A stretch of 7,297 bases of DNA from an uncultured Clostridia bacterium (lineage in GTDB: Bacteria; Bacillota; Clostridia; Christensenellales; CAG-138), in the NCBI GenBank assembly GCA_937913075.1, contig CALEPU010000240.1, forward strand, positions 1 to 7,297, read 5' to 3'. The notes beneath the pieces are model-generated. The model saw nothing but the letters and a program-made list of their open reading frames with translations. It made no database searches and was not told where the DNA came from. A program made the translations under genes and the position numbers. Below are positions 1 through 5,918 of the stretch, piece after piece (position 1 is the first letter of the stretch; each line of letters starts with the position of its first letter).

Positions 1-472
1 CCTGGCGCGAGTGTTTCAACAAGAGGCGGCGCAGGTCGCCGTCCTCGGGGTAGTATTGCGAGCAGCCGTAGTGGGGGAAGCTGCCGTTCACGCTGTAAGT
101 CCATCCGCTCAAAGCGCCGCAGTCAAACTCGTAAATGTTGTTGATGCCCTCGATATATGCGCTGTTGTAAATGGGCGTGTAGCTCGCCTCCATGTGTATG
201 CCGCGGAGCTTGGTCTCCCTGCGAATTATGTCGTATACGGACTCGCCCTCGTTAAAGCCGACCTCGGTCAGCGCGATTATGACGCCGTCCTCGGGCAGCA
301 CCTCGAGCTTGTCCTCGTCAAAATCTTCAATATGCGATAAGATATCTGCGCACTCCACGTAAAGCGTACAGTGCATATCGAAATCGCTTTGCTCGTCCGA
401 ACCGCTTTCGCAGGCGCAGAGGGCGAAAAGGGAAGCGAGAATAATTAACAGGGAAACGGCTTTTTTTAGCAT
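1..472 (-). CDS. Lipoprotein with DUF4430 (transcobalamin C-terminal-like) domain, 3' end outside window
   Basis: Third gene of the riboswitch operon; 157 codons are visible and the frame is open to the window edge. The ATG at 472 starts 6 nt after the stop of the preceding gene, behind a modest AGG at 9 nt. Residues 1-20 form a lipoprotein signal peptide (MLKK, hydrophobic run) ending in the lipobox LCAC, with the lipidated Cys at 21, so the product should sit on the outer face of the membrane. Residues about 57-146 match the DUF4430 pattern: an EGESVYDIIRRET helix, a central YIEGINNIYEFDCG segment, then SGWTYSVNG and a YYPEDGD turn. DUF4430 is the bacterial relative of the beta domain of transcobalamin and intrinsic factor. 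The last ten visible codons (LRRLLLKHSR) do not show the usual W-x-Y strand. Role inferred from fold and riboswitch control: membrane-tethered corrinoid binding. Family call fairly sure; ligand unproven. Confidence 0.82.
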   Translation of the reverse strand, partial: MLKKAVSLLIILASLFALCACESGSDEQSDFDMHCTLYVECADILSHIEDFDEDKLEVLPEDGVIIALTEVGFNEGESVYDIIRRETKLRGIHMEASYTPIYNSAYIEGINNIYEFDCGALSGWTYSVNGSFPHYGCSQYYPEDGDLRRLLLKHSRQ

Positions 473-478
473 CGGTCA

Positions 479-1891
479 TTACCTGCCCTTGCGTTTTTTA
501 ATGAGAAGCAGCGCGCCGGCAGCCAATATAACAACAGCGGCGGCGCCTATGATATAAGGCGCGGCGGAACCCTCGCGATCGCTGCCGGGATCGCCGTGGA
601 CGTCAGCCTCACCTGCGGGGGCGGGGGAGGGCTCTTCATCCGCGGCGTCCGGCAATTCGGTAGCGTCTGCCGCAGGCAACTCAGTGACATCAGTGCTGCC
701 GGCAGGCTCGGCTGTCGGTTCCGGAGCGTCAGTCGGCATTTCCGAAGGACCTTCCGTCGCTTCCTCCGTCGGCGCGGGAGCGGTTTCCTCCGCTCCGCCC
801 GAAGTCGGCGCCGCTGTCAATTCGGCGGTCGGAGCCGTCGTAGGCGATGTTGTCGGAACCGCAGTGGGAGCTGCGGTCGGAGCCGCAGTCGGCGCAGAGG
901 TGGGAGCAGCGGTCGGCGCTGCGGTAGGCGCTGCCGTGGGCTTGGGCTGTACGTCGCTCATGTCAAAAAGGTCGGTGCGTCCCTTTTTAAACCTGTCATA
1001 AGCGCAGAGCGCATATGCCGCCTGCTCCGAAGCCATGACGTTAAGGGAGCCGCCCTCGGTGTGAGCGAAGCCCTGCCCCGTATAAAAGGAGCACAGCGCG
1101 TCTAAAAGTGAGCCGCCGTCCTTGATAAACCTTGCGTCGGTATCGCAGTCCGCGCCTATTGCAGAGAGCGCCAGCACGACCTGCGCACAGCTCTCGCAGT
1201 TGTAAATGCCCATGGATTCAAACCCACCGTCGCTGCGCTGTGCCTCGGAGAGCCTGCTGACAGCACGCCCTATCGCGGCGGAAGCTTTCCCGTATGGCGC
1301 AAGCGCGGTTATCGCCGCAGCGGTCATATCGGGGTCAAACATGTTGCCGAGCGACCAGCCGCCGCCGGATAATTCCCGCCCAAGAATAAAATCAACGAGC
1401 GTGTTTTTTACCGTACTGTCGGCATAATCAGACCTTGTACCGAGCGCAATAAGGGCATATATAACGCCGTTTATGCCCTGCTTTTTATCGTAGTCGAGCT
1501 CCTTTATGGGCGCTGTAAGGTCAAAGCCCGCAACGTTCCTCGCGTCCTTGCCAATTGCGGTCAGCGCGATAACAAGCCTCGAATTGTCAGTCGATTTTGA
1601 AGGGTGAAGCTTATCCGAACCGACCGAGGCGACGTAAGCCTCTATCGAGCTATAATAGTTCGCAAAGTACTCCGAGTCAAGCTCGTACCTGCCGCTCCTT
1701 GCAAGCGCAAGCACCTTCCACTCGCCGCCGACGGAGCCGAAGGCGGGCGCTGAGCCGTGCAGGTAATTGAGCACCGCGCCGTACTGCGCCTGATAATCCG
1801 CTCCGCCGGCAAGGCAGGGCGCGGCGCCGCACGCCCCAATCAGCAGGACGAGCAGTACCGCGCATATTCTTATTTTGATATTGCTTTTCAC
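479..1891 (-). CDS. Membrane-anchored alpha/alpha-barrel (prenyltransferase/intrinsic-factor alpha-like) surface protein
   Basis: 470 aa, second gene of the operon. The start is a GTG at 1891 whose GTGA overlaps the stop of the upstream gene, which points to translational coupling. Residues 1-28 are a signal peptide; I-G-A-C at 18-21 also fits a lipobox, so the N-terminal processing is ambiguous. Residues about 30-305 carry repeated helical hairpins of the terpenoid-cyclase/prenyltransferase superfamily: LVIALTAIG, INGVIYALIALG, GGGWSLGNMFDPDMTAAAITAL, DGGFESMGIYNCESCAQVVL and a final ASEQAAYALCAY. The same alpha6/alpha6 barrel forms the alpha domain of intrinsic factor and transcobalamin. 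Residues about 314-444 are a Pro/Thr/Ala-rich, then acidic linker. Residues 446-464 are a transmembrane helix followed by KKRKGR; there is no LPxTG just before it, so this is a membrane anchor rather than a sortase signal. No cyclase DxDD motif is seen. Inferred role: extracellular corrinoid binding together with the neighbouring DUF4430 proteins. Confidence 0.85.
   Translation of the reverse strand: MKSNIKIRICAVLLVLLIGACGAAPCLAGGADYQAQYGAVLNYLHGSAPAFGSVGGEWKVLALARSGRYELDSEYFANYYSSIEAYVASVGSDKLHPSKSTDNSRLVIALTAIGKDARNVAGFDLTAPIKELDYDKKQGINGVIYALIALGTRSDYADSTVKNTLVDFILGRELSGGGWSLGNMFDPDMTAAAITALAPYGKASAAIGRAVSRLSEAQRSDGGFESMGIYNCESCAQVVLALSAIGADCDTDARFIKDGGSLLDALCSFYTGQGFAHTEGGSLNVMASEQAAYALCAYDRFKKGRTDLFDMSDVQPKPTAAPTAAPTAAPTSAPTAAPTAAPTAVPTTSPTTAPTAELTAAPTSGGAEETAPAPTEEATEGPSEMPTDAPEPTAEPAGSTDVTELPAADATELPDAADEEPSPAPAGEADVHGDPGSDREGSAAPYIIGAAAVVILAAGALLLIKKRKGR
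560..952 (-). repeat. Pro-Thr-Ala repeat linker coding region
   Basis: Codons for residues about 314-444 of the barrel protein. The first part (about 803-943) is a run of PTAA/PTSA/PTTS tetrads, i.e. imperfect 12-bp DNA units; the rest is Pro/Glu/Thr/Ala-rich and acidic. Such segments usually act as extended, possibly glycosylated stalks across the cell wall. The 12-bp units keep frame if gained or lost, so stalk length may vary between strains. Confidence 0.85.
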
Positions 1892-3597
1892 AGCAGACCC
1901 ATTGCGGAGCGCATTATGAGCAGAGCGTCGAGCGCGTTGACGGCGCCGTCGCCGTTAAAGTCGGCAAGCGCAAGCTGCTCGTCGGTCAGCGTGATAAGGC
2001 TGAGCGCATAGCGCATCAGGGTCAGCGCGTCGTTGCCGGTGATTTCGCCGTTAAGATCGACGTCGCCCATGAGCTTATGAAGAGCGCCGAGCAGTGCAGC
2101 GTATGCCGCGTCAAGCTCCTCCTGAGTGGTGTCGAGGTCGCACATGGCGTCCATAAAGGCGACGTAAGCCTCGTGAGCCTCGCCGCCCTCCGCCATCATA
2201 GCGGCGAGCTCGGGGTCGTTTGCAAGCTCGGCATAGCCGCAGAGCGACTCGGCCCTTGCGGTCTCCAACGCCTCGTTGTTGTAATCGGGGAACATGCCCC
2301 AACCGTCGCTCATGCCGATGTCCATGCCCCAGCCGTAGATGGAGAACATCCAGCGGTAGATGCTGCCCTCGGCAACCGCAATGCCGTCGGCGCCGGTATC
2401 GCCGAGCGCGTCGTTAACGGCAAACATCCAGCCCGCGAAGGTGCTGTACTCCTGCTCGCTCAGAAGCCCGTCGTCGGTATAGGCTCCCGTCCACTCGCCG
2501 AAGCTGTAATCGTAAAGCTCCTCCGACCATGCGGGGTAGGCGAGGATCTCATCCATAAGCTCCTCGGGTACGTTGGGCAAGGTTTCATCGCAGCCGACGC
2601 CTTTAAGGTAGAAGGCGCCGGTCACCTTGCCGCTGTGGTTGTAGGCAATGCCTGCCATATCGAGCGCACGAACGGTTACCATTGCAATGTTCTCGCCCTC
2701 GTTTGCGGGAACGGCAACGGGCTCCAGAATAAAGCCCCAACCGAGAGTGAACGCCTCAAAATCGACGTAAACGTCAAAGTCATAGCTCGCATCAAACAAA
2801 GCTGCAAACGCGGCGTCGATCTCCTCCTGCGAGGATGCGATATTGCCGACAGTATCAATGAACGCGGTCTTTGCCTCGTATGCTGCGCCGCCCTCCTCGT
2901 ACTTGGGAGCGATAAAGCTGTCGGCGGCAAGCTCAACATACTGCTTCATGACCTCGGAGCGCACAACGCCCTCGGCGGGATTGTCAAAAGCGGGGAACAT
3001 GCCCCAGCCGTCGTTAAGGCCGCAATCCATGCCCCAGCCGTAAACGGAGAACATCCAGCGGTACATCGCACCGTCTTCAACGGTGACGCCGTCTGCGCCG
3101 ACAGAGGCGGAAACGTCGTCGATCGCAAACATCCAGCCGGCAAAACCGCTGTAATCATATTCGCCCAGCATACCGTCGCCGCTTGCGGCTCCGGTCCACT
3201 CACCGAAGGAGTAACCCATGTTTTCCTCCGCCCAGGCGGGGTAGGCAAGCATCTGCTCCATAAGGTAAGCGGGCACGTTGGGCTCGCCCTCGGCGTGCTC
3301 TATGCCTTTCAAATAGAAGCCTTCCTCGGCGGTGCCGCCGTAGCTGCACTCGAGCCCGAGCGTTTCAAGCGCGCGCAGAGTGACCTGCGCCACGTTTTCG
3401 CCCTCGTTGGCGGGCACGGCAAAGGGCTCCGCGATAAAGCCCCAGCCAAGCGTGAACGCCTCAAAGTCCATATAAACGTTGAAATCGTACCCCTCGGGTA
3501 CTTCTGCACGGCTGCTCTCGGCGCTGACGCCCGCGAAGCAGCAGCAGAGCATTGCCGCGGCTATTACCGCAGCCAAAAGTTTTTTGCAGAGCTTCAT
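1888..3597 (-). CDS. Secreted tandem DUF4430 protein with C-terminal dockerin
   Basis: 569 aa, first gene after the cobalamin riboswitch. I chose the ATG at 3597 (MKLCKKLLAA) because GGAGGT lies 7 nt upstream at 3605-3610 and a signal peptide (about 1-26, cut near VSA-ES) follows; the frame is open further upstream, but that part is leader RNA. Residues 37-271 and 272-506 are two copies of one module. Each has a DUF4430-like part (DFEAFTLGWGFI, AVPANEGEN, FAGWMFA, YRWMFS-YGWGMD) and a helical tail ending SQEEIDAAFAAL or TQEELDAAYAAL, resembling FIVAR repeats. Residues 509-569 are a type I dockerin with two calcium loops (D512, D514, N516, D523; D546, N548, D550, D557). DUF4430 is related to the transcobalamin beta domain. 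With the B12 riboswitch, the inferred role is extracellular corrinoid binding by a protein that can dock to a cohesin. The modules are unusually rich in Trp, Tyr and Met. Architecture is certain; ligand is inferred. Confidence 0.88.
   Translation of the reverse strand: MKLCKKLLAAVIAAAMLCCCFAGVSAESSRAEVPEGYDFNVYMDFEAFTLGWGFIAEPFAVPANEGENVAQVTLRALETLGLECSYGGTAEEGFYLKGIEHAEGEPNVPAYLMEQMLAYPAWAEENMGYSFGEWTGAASGDGMLGEYDYSGFAGWMFAIDDVSASVGADGVTVEDGAMYRWMFSVYGWGMDCGLNDGWGMFPAFDNPAEGVVRSEVMKQYVELAADSFIAPKYEEGGAAYEAKTAFIDTVGNIASSQEEIDAAFAALFDASYDFDVYVDFEAFTLGWGFILEPVAVPANEGENIAMVTVRALDMAGIAYNHSGKVTGAFYLKGVGCDETLPNVPEELMDEILAYPAWSEELYDYSFGEWTGAYTDDGLLSEQEYSTFAGWMFAVNDALGDTGADGIAVAEGSIYRWMFSIYGWGMDIGMSDGWGMFPDYNNEALETARAESLCGYAELANDPELAAMMAEGGEAHEAYVAFMDAMCDLDTTQEELDAAYAALLGALHKLMGDVDLNGEITGNDALTLMRYALSLITLTDEQLALADFNGDGAVNALDALLIMRSAMGLL
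1891..2073 (-). other. Dockerin type I module of the DUF4430 protein
   Basis: Residues 509-569, two F-hand calcium loops in the spacing D-x-[DN]-x-[DN]-G-x-[IV]-x3-D, each followed by a hydrophobic helix (LTLMRYAL and LLIMRSAM). Dockerins bind cohesins on scaffoldin or cell-surface proteins. No cohesin gene is in the window. Confidence 0.88.
2080..2784 (-). repeat. Internal module copy 2 (DUF4430 + helical tail)
   Basis: Codes for residues 272-506, the second copy of the 235-aa unit, directly abutting copy 1. It differs mainly in the region after GAFYLKGVGCDET and in the helical tail. The dockerin follows three residues later. Confidence 0.9.
2785..3489 (-). repeat. Internal module copy 1 (DUF4430 + helical tail)
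   Basis: Codes for residues 37-271. It aligns end to end with the following copy (2080-2784): the openings YDFNVYMDFEAFTLGWGF and YDFDVYVDFEAFTLGWGF, the AVPANEGEN loop, the SFGEWTGA stretch and the GWGMFP segment are nearly identical. The match is also visible at DNA level, so this is an in-frame tandem duplication of a roughly 235-aa unit. Confidence 0.9.
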
Positions 3598-3745
3598 TTT
3601 ACATACCTCCGTGTAAATTTTTTTGTTGGGGCTCTGCCGCCCCGCGGCTTCGTCGTGGAACGCAAACGAACGCCCTGCCGCGAAAAAGCCTTTCACAACA
3701 AATAAGGCGCCATCGCACACCCGTGGAAGCCACCGTTACATTACG
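3598..3745 (-). promoter_or_regulatory. Leader between riboswitch aptamer and first gene (putative expression platform)
   Basis: A 148-nt untranslated stretch. Directly after aptamer helix P1 comes a small hairpin (ACCGT/ACGGT, 3732-3747, sharing its outer bases with P1). Nearer the start codon two hairpins overlap and exclude each other: GCCGC/GCGGC at 3636-3648 and GGGGC/GCCCC at 3628-3643. Neither is followed by a U-run in the transcript (the next bases are AACAAAAAAATTT), so a simple terminator is not evident. Control of translation at the GGAGGT (3605-3610) is more likely, but the exact switch is not resolved. Confidence 0.4.
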
Positions 3746-3892
3746 GTCAGGGCAGGTCTTCCGGCTCACGGCTCAAGCCTAATTGCCCCGCCTTCCCATG
3801 CAAAGAGCACAGTGGCACAGAGGGGCTTTCGTTACCGAACACGGCAGCGGGGACTGCTGCGGATTTGCACCGCATTCCCTAATGACCCTGAC
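3746..3892 (-). promoter_or_regulatory. Cobalamin (B12) riboswitch aptamer
   Basis: Read on the minus strand, the conserved elements of the cobalamin riboswitch appear in order. P1 is GTCAGGG (3886-3892) pairing with CCCTGAC (3746-3752). Then come GGGAATGCGG, GTGCAAATCCGC (3859-3870), GCAGTCCCCGCTGC, the B12-box core GCCACTG (3810-3816), GGGAAGGCG (3789-3797) and GCCGGAAGACCTGCC (3751-3765). The RNA binds adenosyl- or aquo/hydroxo-cobalamin and normally represses B12 uptake or synthesis genes when the ligand is plentiful. It sits between a strong promoter and the DUF4430-dockerin gene, so the whole three-gene operon should be derepressed under B12 shortage. Identification is very secure; the subclass (Cbl-I or Cbl-II) is not assigned. 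Confidence 0.97.
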
Positions 3893-3909
3893 TTTATGTA
3901 GCTGAAAAG

Positions 3910-3938
3910 AGTATAGCATCGCGTGCGGAGAATGTCAA
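3910..3938 (-). promoter_or_regulatory. Sigma-A promoter of the riboswitch operon
   Basis: On the minus strand TTGACA (3933-3938) and TATACT (3910-3915) are separated by exactly 17 bp. The predicted transcription start near 3903 lies about 10 nt before helix P1 of the riboswitch. Near-consensus, so strong basal transcription gated by the riboswitch is expected. Confidence 0.9.
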
Positions 3939-4047
3939 TAAAGCCCCGAGACGCCGAAGAAAAATATCCCCGGCAAATACCGCGCCGGTGCATACGCCGC
4001 TCATTTGAGGAGCACGACCGTTTTTTCACAAAAACACCTCGGCAATA

Positions 4048-4076
4048 TTGATTGTTTTCCGGAACGGTGTTATAAT
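4048..4076 (+). promoter_or_regulatory. Sigma-A promoter of the RCC1-dockerin gene
   Basis: TTGATT (4048-4053), 17-bp spacer, TATAAT (4071-4076). Predicted start near 4083 gives a short leader to the ATG at 4110. It is divergent from the riboswitch promoter, with about 110 bp between the two -35 boxes, and the plus-strand gene does not carry the riboswitch. Confidence 0.78.
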
Positions 4077-4109
4077 TCAAGCAAAGAAAAACGGAGGTTT
4101 AATTTTCCA

Positions 4110-5861
4110 ATGAAAAAACTGATATCGGCGATACTCGTCGCCGCATTGCTCGTTTTGCCCCTCGGTGCTTTTGCTCGTGCAGATAGGACTGTCTCTCTCG
4201 ATATCGAGCAGGAGTGGCAGAATTTCGACCTCGGCGGTACTCACACCGCCGCCGTACACGTCGGCGGTCATGCCAATGCGTGGGGCTATAACTACAACGG
4301 TCCGACAGGCAACGGCAGCGGCGCCGCTTCCAACGTCACTTCGCCCTATAACTTTGCCGACGGCGTAAAGGCTGTCGAGGCAAACGGCAAAACCACCCTG
4401 TATATCGACAATAACGACGTCCTCTGGCTCGTCGGTCAGCAGTATTACGGCGTCGCCGGCAATCAGGGCAGCAACCCGCTGTTCACTCTCACTCCCGTTC
4501 AGGTAGATACTGACGTCAAACAGGTCAGCTTCGGCAGTATGCACTTCATGTACGTCAAGAACGACGGCACTCTCTGGACTTGGGGGCAGAATGTGTTCGG
4601 CGAGCTGGGCGACGGCACCACTACCCAGAATTACACTCCTAAGCAGATACTCACCGGCGTTGCATGGTGCTCCGCAGGCTATGAACACTCCGCCGCTTTG
4701 AAAACCGACGGCACTCTCTATATGTGGGGCATGAACGATCACGGTCAGGTAGGCAACGGCTCTACCACCACGCAGAAGACTCCCGTGCAGGTGCTCACAA
4801 ACGTAGCCGCCGTCAGCATCAACGGCTATCACTCCTGCGCTTTAAAGAACGACGGCACCCTCTGGACCTGGGGCGATAATACCTACGGTCAGTGCGGCAA
4901 CGGCTCTACCTCCGACGTCACCTCTCCCAAGCAGGTGCTTACAGGCGTCGCGCAGGTCAGCGCGGGCGTATGGCATACCGGCGTTTTGAAGCAGGACGGC
5001 ACCGCTTGGTTCTGCGGCAGCAATTACCGCGGCGCCTTCGGCAACGGCAGCAGCGTTACTTACAGCACTGCCGGCACAAGCTTCGTACAGACCTCCGGCT
5101 CCTACGTCGCCGTCAAGTGCGGCGACCGCATGACCGGTCTTGTAACTCCCGAGGGCGAGCTGCTTATGGCAGGTGAAAACACCTACGGCAAGCTCGGCCT
5201 TGGCTTTACCGGCAACCCCGATGGCGACGGTCCCTTCGTTTCCACCCTCACCGGCAACGGCATCTGGCTCTTCGGCAACGGCGAGACGACCTATTACACC
5301 GTCACCTTTAAGGATTGGGACGGCACGGTGCTATCCACCCAGCAGGTAGCCGCAGGCTCCGCGGCAGTCGCTCCTGCCAATCCCTCCCGCACAGGCTATA
5401 CCTTCGCCGGCTGGGATAAGGCGTTCAACAATATCACGGGCGATACCGTCGTCACCGCGACCTATACCGTCAACAGCTACCGTCTGACTATATACTACCG
5501 CTATGCCAACGGCTCAACGGCGGCTACCACCTACACCGCGCTCTATAACTACGGCTCCAATTACAGCGTTGCGAGCCCCGCCGTCTCCGGCTATACCCCC
5601 GATATCGCGGTGGTCTCCGGTGTGATGGGCGCAGGCAGCATAACCGTCACCGTCACCTACACCAAGGATTCCTCGCTGCTGCTCGGCGACGCCGACTGTA
5701 ACGGCACAGTCGATTTCGCGGATATCTCGCTGCTCTATCTGTATCTCACCGGTCAGGGCAGCCTTACCGAGCAGGGCATACTTAACTCCGATTTCGACCA
5801 GAACGGCAGCGTCGATTTCAGCGATATATCCCAGATTTATCTCTATATAATCGGCGGTTAA
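4110..5861 (+). CDS. Secreted RCC1-propeller protein with beta repeats and C-terminal dockerin
   Basis: 583 aa. The ATG at 4110 (MKKLISAILV) has GGAGG at 4093-4097, a rather long 12-nt spacing, and opens a signal peptide (cut near residue 22-24, FARA-D). The frame is open upstream to 4005, but that part holds the promoter. Residues about 42-365 contain seven RCC1-type repeats, best at 142-169, 190-217 and 239-265 (pattern G-x-H-x3-L-K-x-DGTL-x-x-WG-x-N-x-x-G-x-x-G-x-G), enough for a full seven-bladed propeller. Residues 395-454 are a Listeria-Bacteroides/InlB-type repeat (VTFKDWDG, GYTFAGWDK, VTATYTV). Residues 457-518 resemble MucBP (LTIYYRYANGS, YTPDIA, TVTYT). Residues 525-583 are a dockerin with calcium loops D527/D529/N531/D538 and D561/D563/N565/D572. 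In bacteria such propellers are surface binding modules; the ligand is unknown. It is monocistronic between its own promoter and terminator. Confidence 0.9.
   Translation: MKKLISAILVAALLVLPLGAFARADRTVSLDIEQEWQNFDLGGTHTAAVHVGGHANAWGYNYNGPTGNGSGAASNVTSPYNFADGVKAVEANGKTTLYIDNNDVLWLVGQQYYGVAGNQGSNPLFTLTPVQVDTDVKQVSFGSMHFMYVKNDGTLWTWGQNVFGELGDGTTTQNYTPKQILTGVAWCSAGYEHSAALKTDGTLYMWGMNDHGQVGNGSTTTQKTPVQVLTNVAAVSINGYHSCALKNDGTLWTWGDNTYGQCGNGSTSDVTSPKQVLTGVAQVSAGVWHTGVLKQDGTAWFCGSNYRGAFGNGSSVTYSTAGTSFVQTSGSYVAVKCGDRMTGLVTPEGELLMAGENTYGKLGLGFTGNPDGDGPFVSTLTGNGIWLFGNGETTYYTVTFKDWDGTVLSTQQVAAGSAAVAPANPSRTGYTFAGWDKAFNNITGDTVVTATYTVNSYRLTIYYRYANGSTAATTYTALYNYGSNYSVASPAVSGYTPDIAVVSGVMGAGSITVTVTYTKDSSLLLGDADCNGTVDFADISLLYLYLTGQGSLTEQGILNSDFDQNGSVDFSDISQIYLYIIGG
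5682..5858 (+). other. Dockerin module of the RCC1 protein
   Basis: Residues 525-583. Two calcium loops (GDADCNGTVDFADIS and SDFDQNGSVDFSDIS), each followed by a Leu/Ile/Tyr-rich helix (LLYLYL, QIYLYI). The helix residues differ from the LMRYAL/LIMRSAM pair of the DUF4430-protein dockerin, so the two dockerins may prefer different cohesins. Confidence 0.87.
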
Positions 5862-5877
5862 ACTACAATACGATTTG

Positions 5878-5907
5878 GGGCGCTCCGCGCGGGCGTCCTT
5901 TTTGTTT
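5878..5907 (+). terminator. Intrinsic terminator after the RCC1-dockerin gene
   Basis: Hairpin 5878-5898: an 8-bp stem with two G-U pairs, GGGCGCTC against GGGCGTCC-type arms around a CGCGC loop. It is followed by TTTTTGTTT. It lies 17 nt after the stop codon and only about 11 nt before the next start codon, so it separates the two plus-strand genes. Confidence 0.8.
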
Positions 5908-5918
5908 AAAGGAGCAGC

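Noticed and set aside
596..1105. Arg/Gly/Cys-rich and Val/Gly/Ala-rich plus-strand frames over the linker
   Set aside because: Shadow frames of the Pro-Thr-Ala repeat of the minus-strand barrel protein; their low complexity mirrors the repeat.
479..1891. Barrel protein as a terpene cyclase or prenyltransferase enzyme
   Set aside because: It is exported and membrane-anchored on a stalk, no DxDD cyclase motif is seen, and its gene is under a B12 riboswitch; a binding role fits better than an intracellular lipid enzyme.
2077..3705. 542-codon open frame on the plus strand
   Set aside because: It lies fully antisense to the DUF4430-dockerin gene, which has a signal peptide, duplicated domains, a dockerin and a strong ribosome binding site. 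The open plus frame is a by-product of GC-rich codon use and has no recognisable domain.
3816..3823. CCTCTGTG in the riboswitch aptamer could pair with CACGGAGG at the ribosome binding site
   Set aside because: The pairing would hide the ribosome binding site in the ligand-free state, opposite to the usual repression by cobalamin, and would disrupt the aptamer; taken as chance complementarity.
3970..3988. Hairpin CCGGC/GCCGG between the two divergent promoters
   Set aside because: Short stem with a 9-nt loop and only a weak distant T-run on the minus strand; no gene upstream needs termination and no operator family is recognisable.
4077..4832. 251-codon minus-strand frame
   Set aside because: Antisense to the RCC1 repeats and extends over that gene's start and ribosome binding site; no signal or domain of its own.
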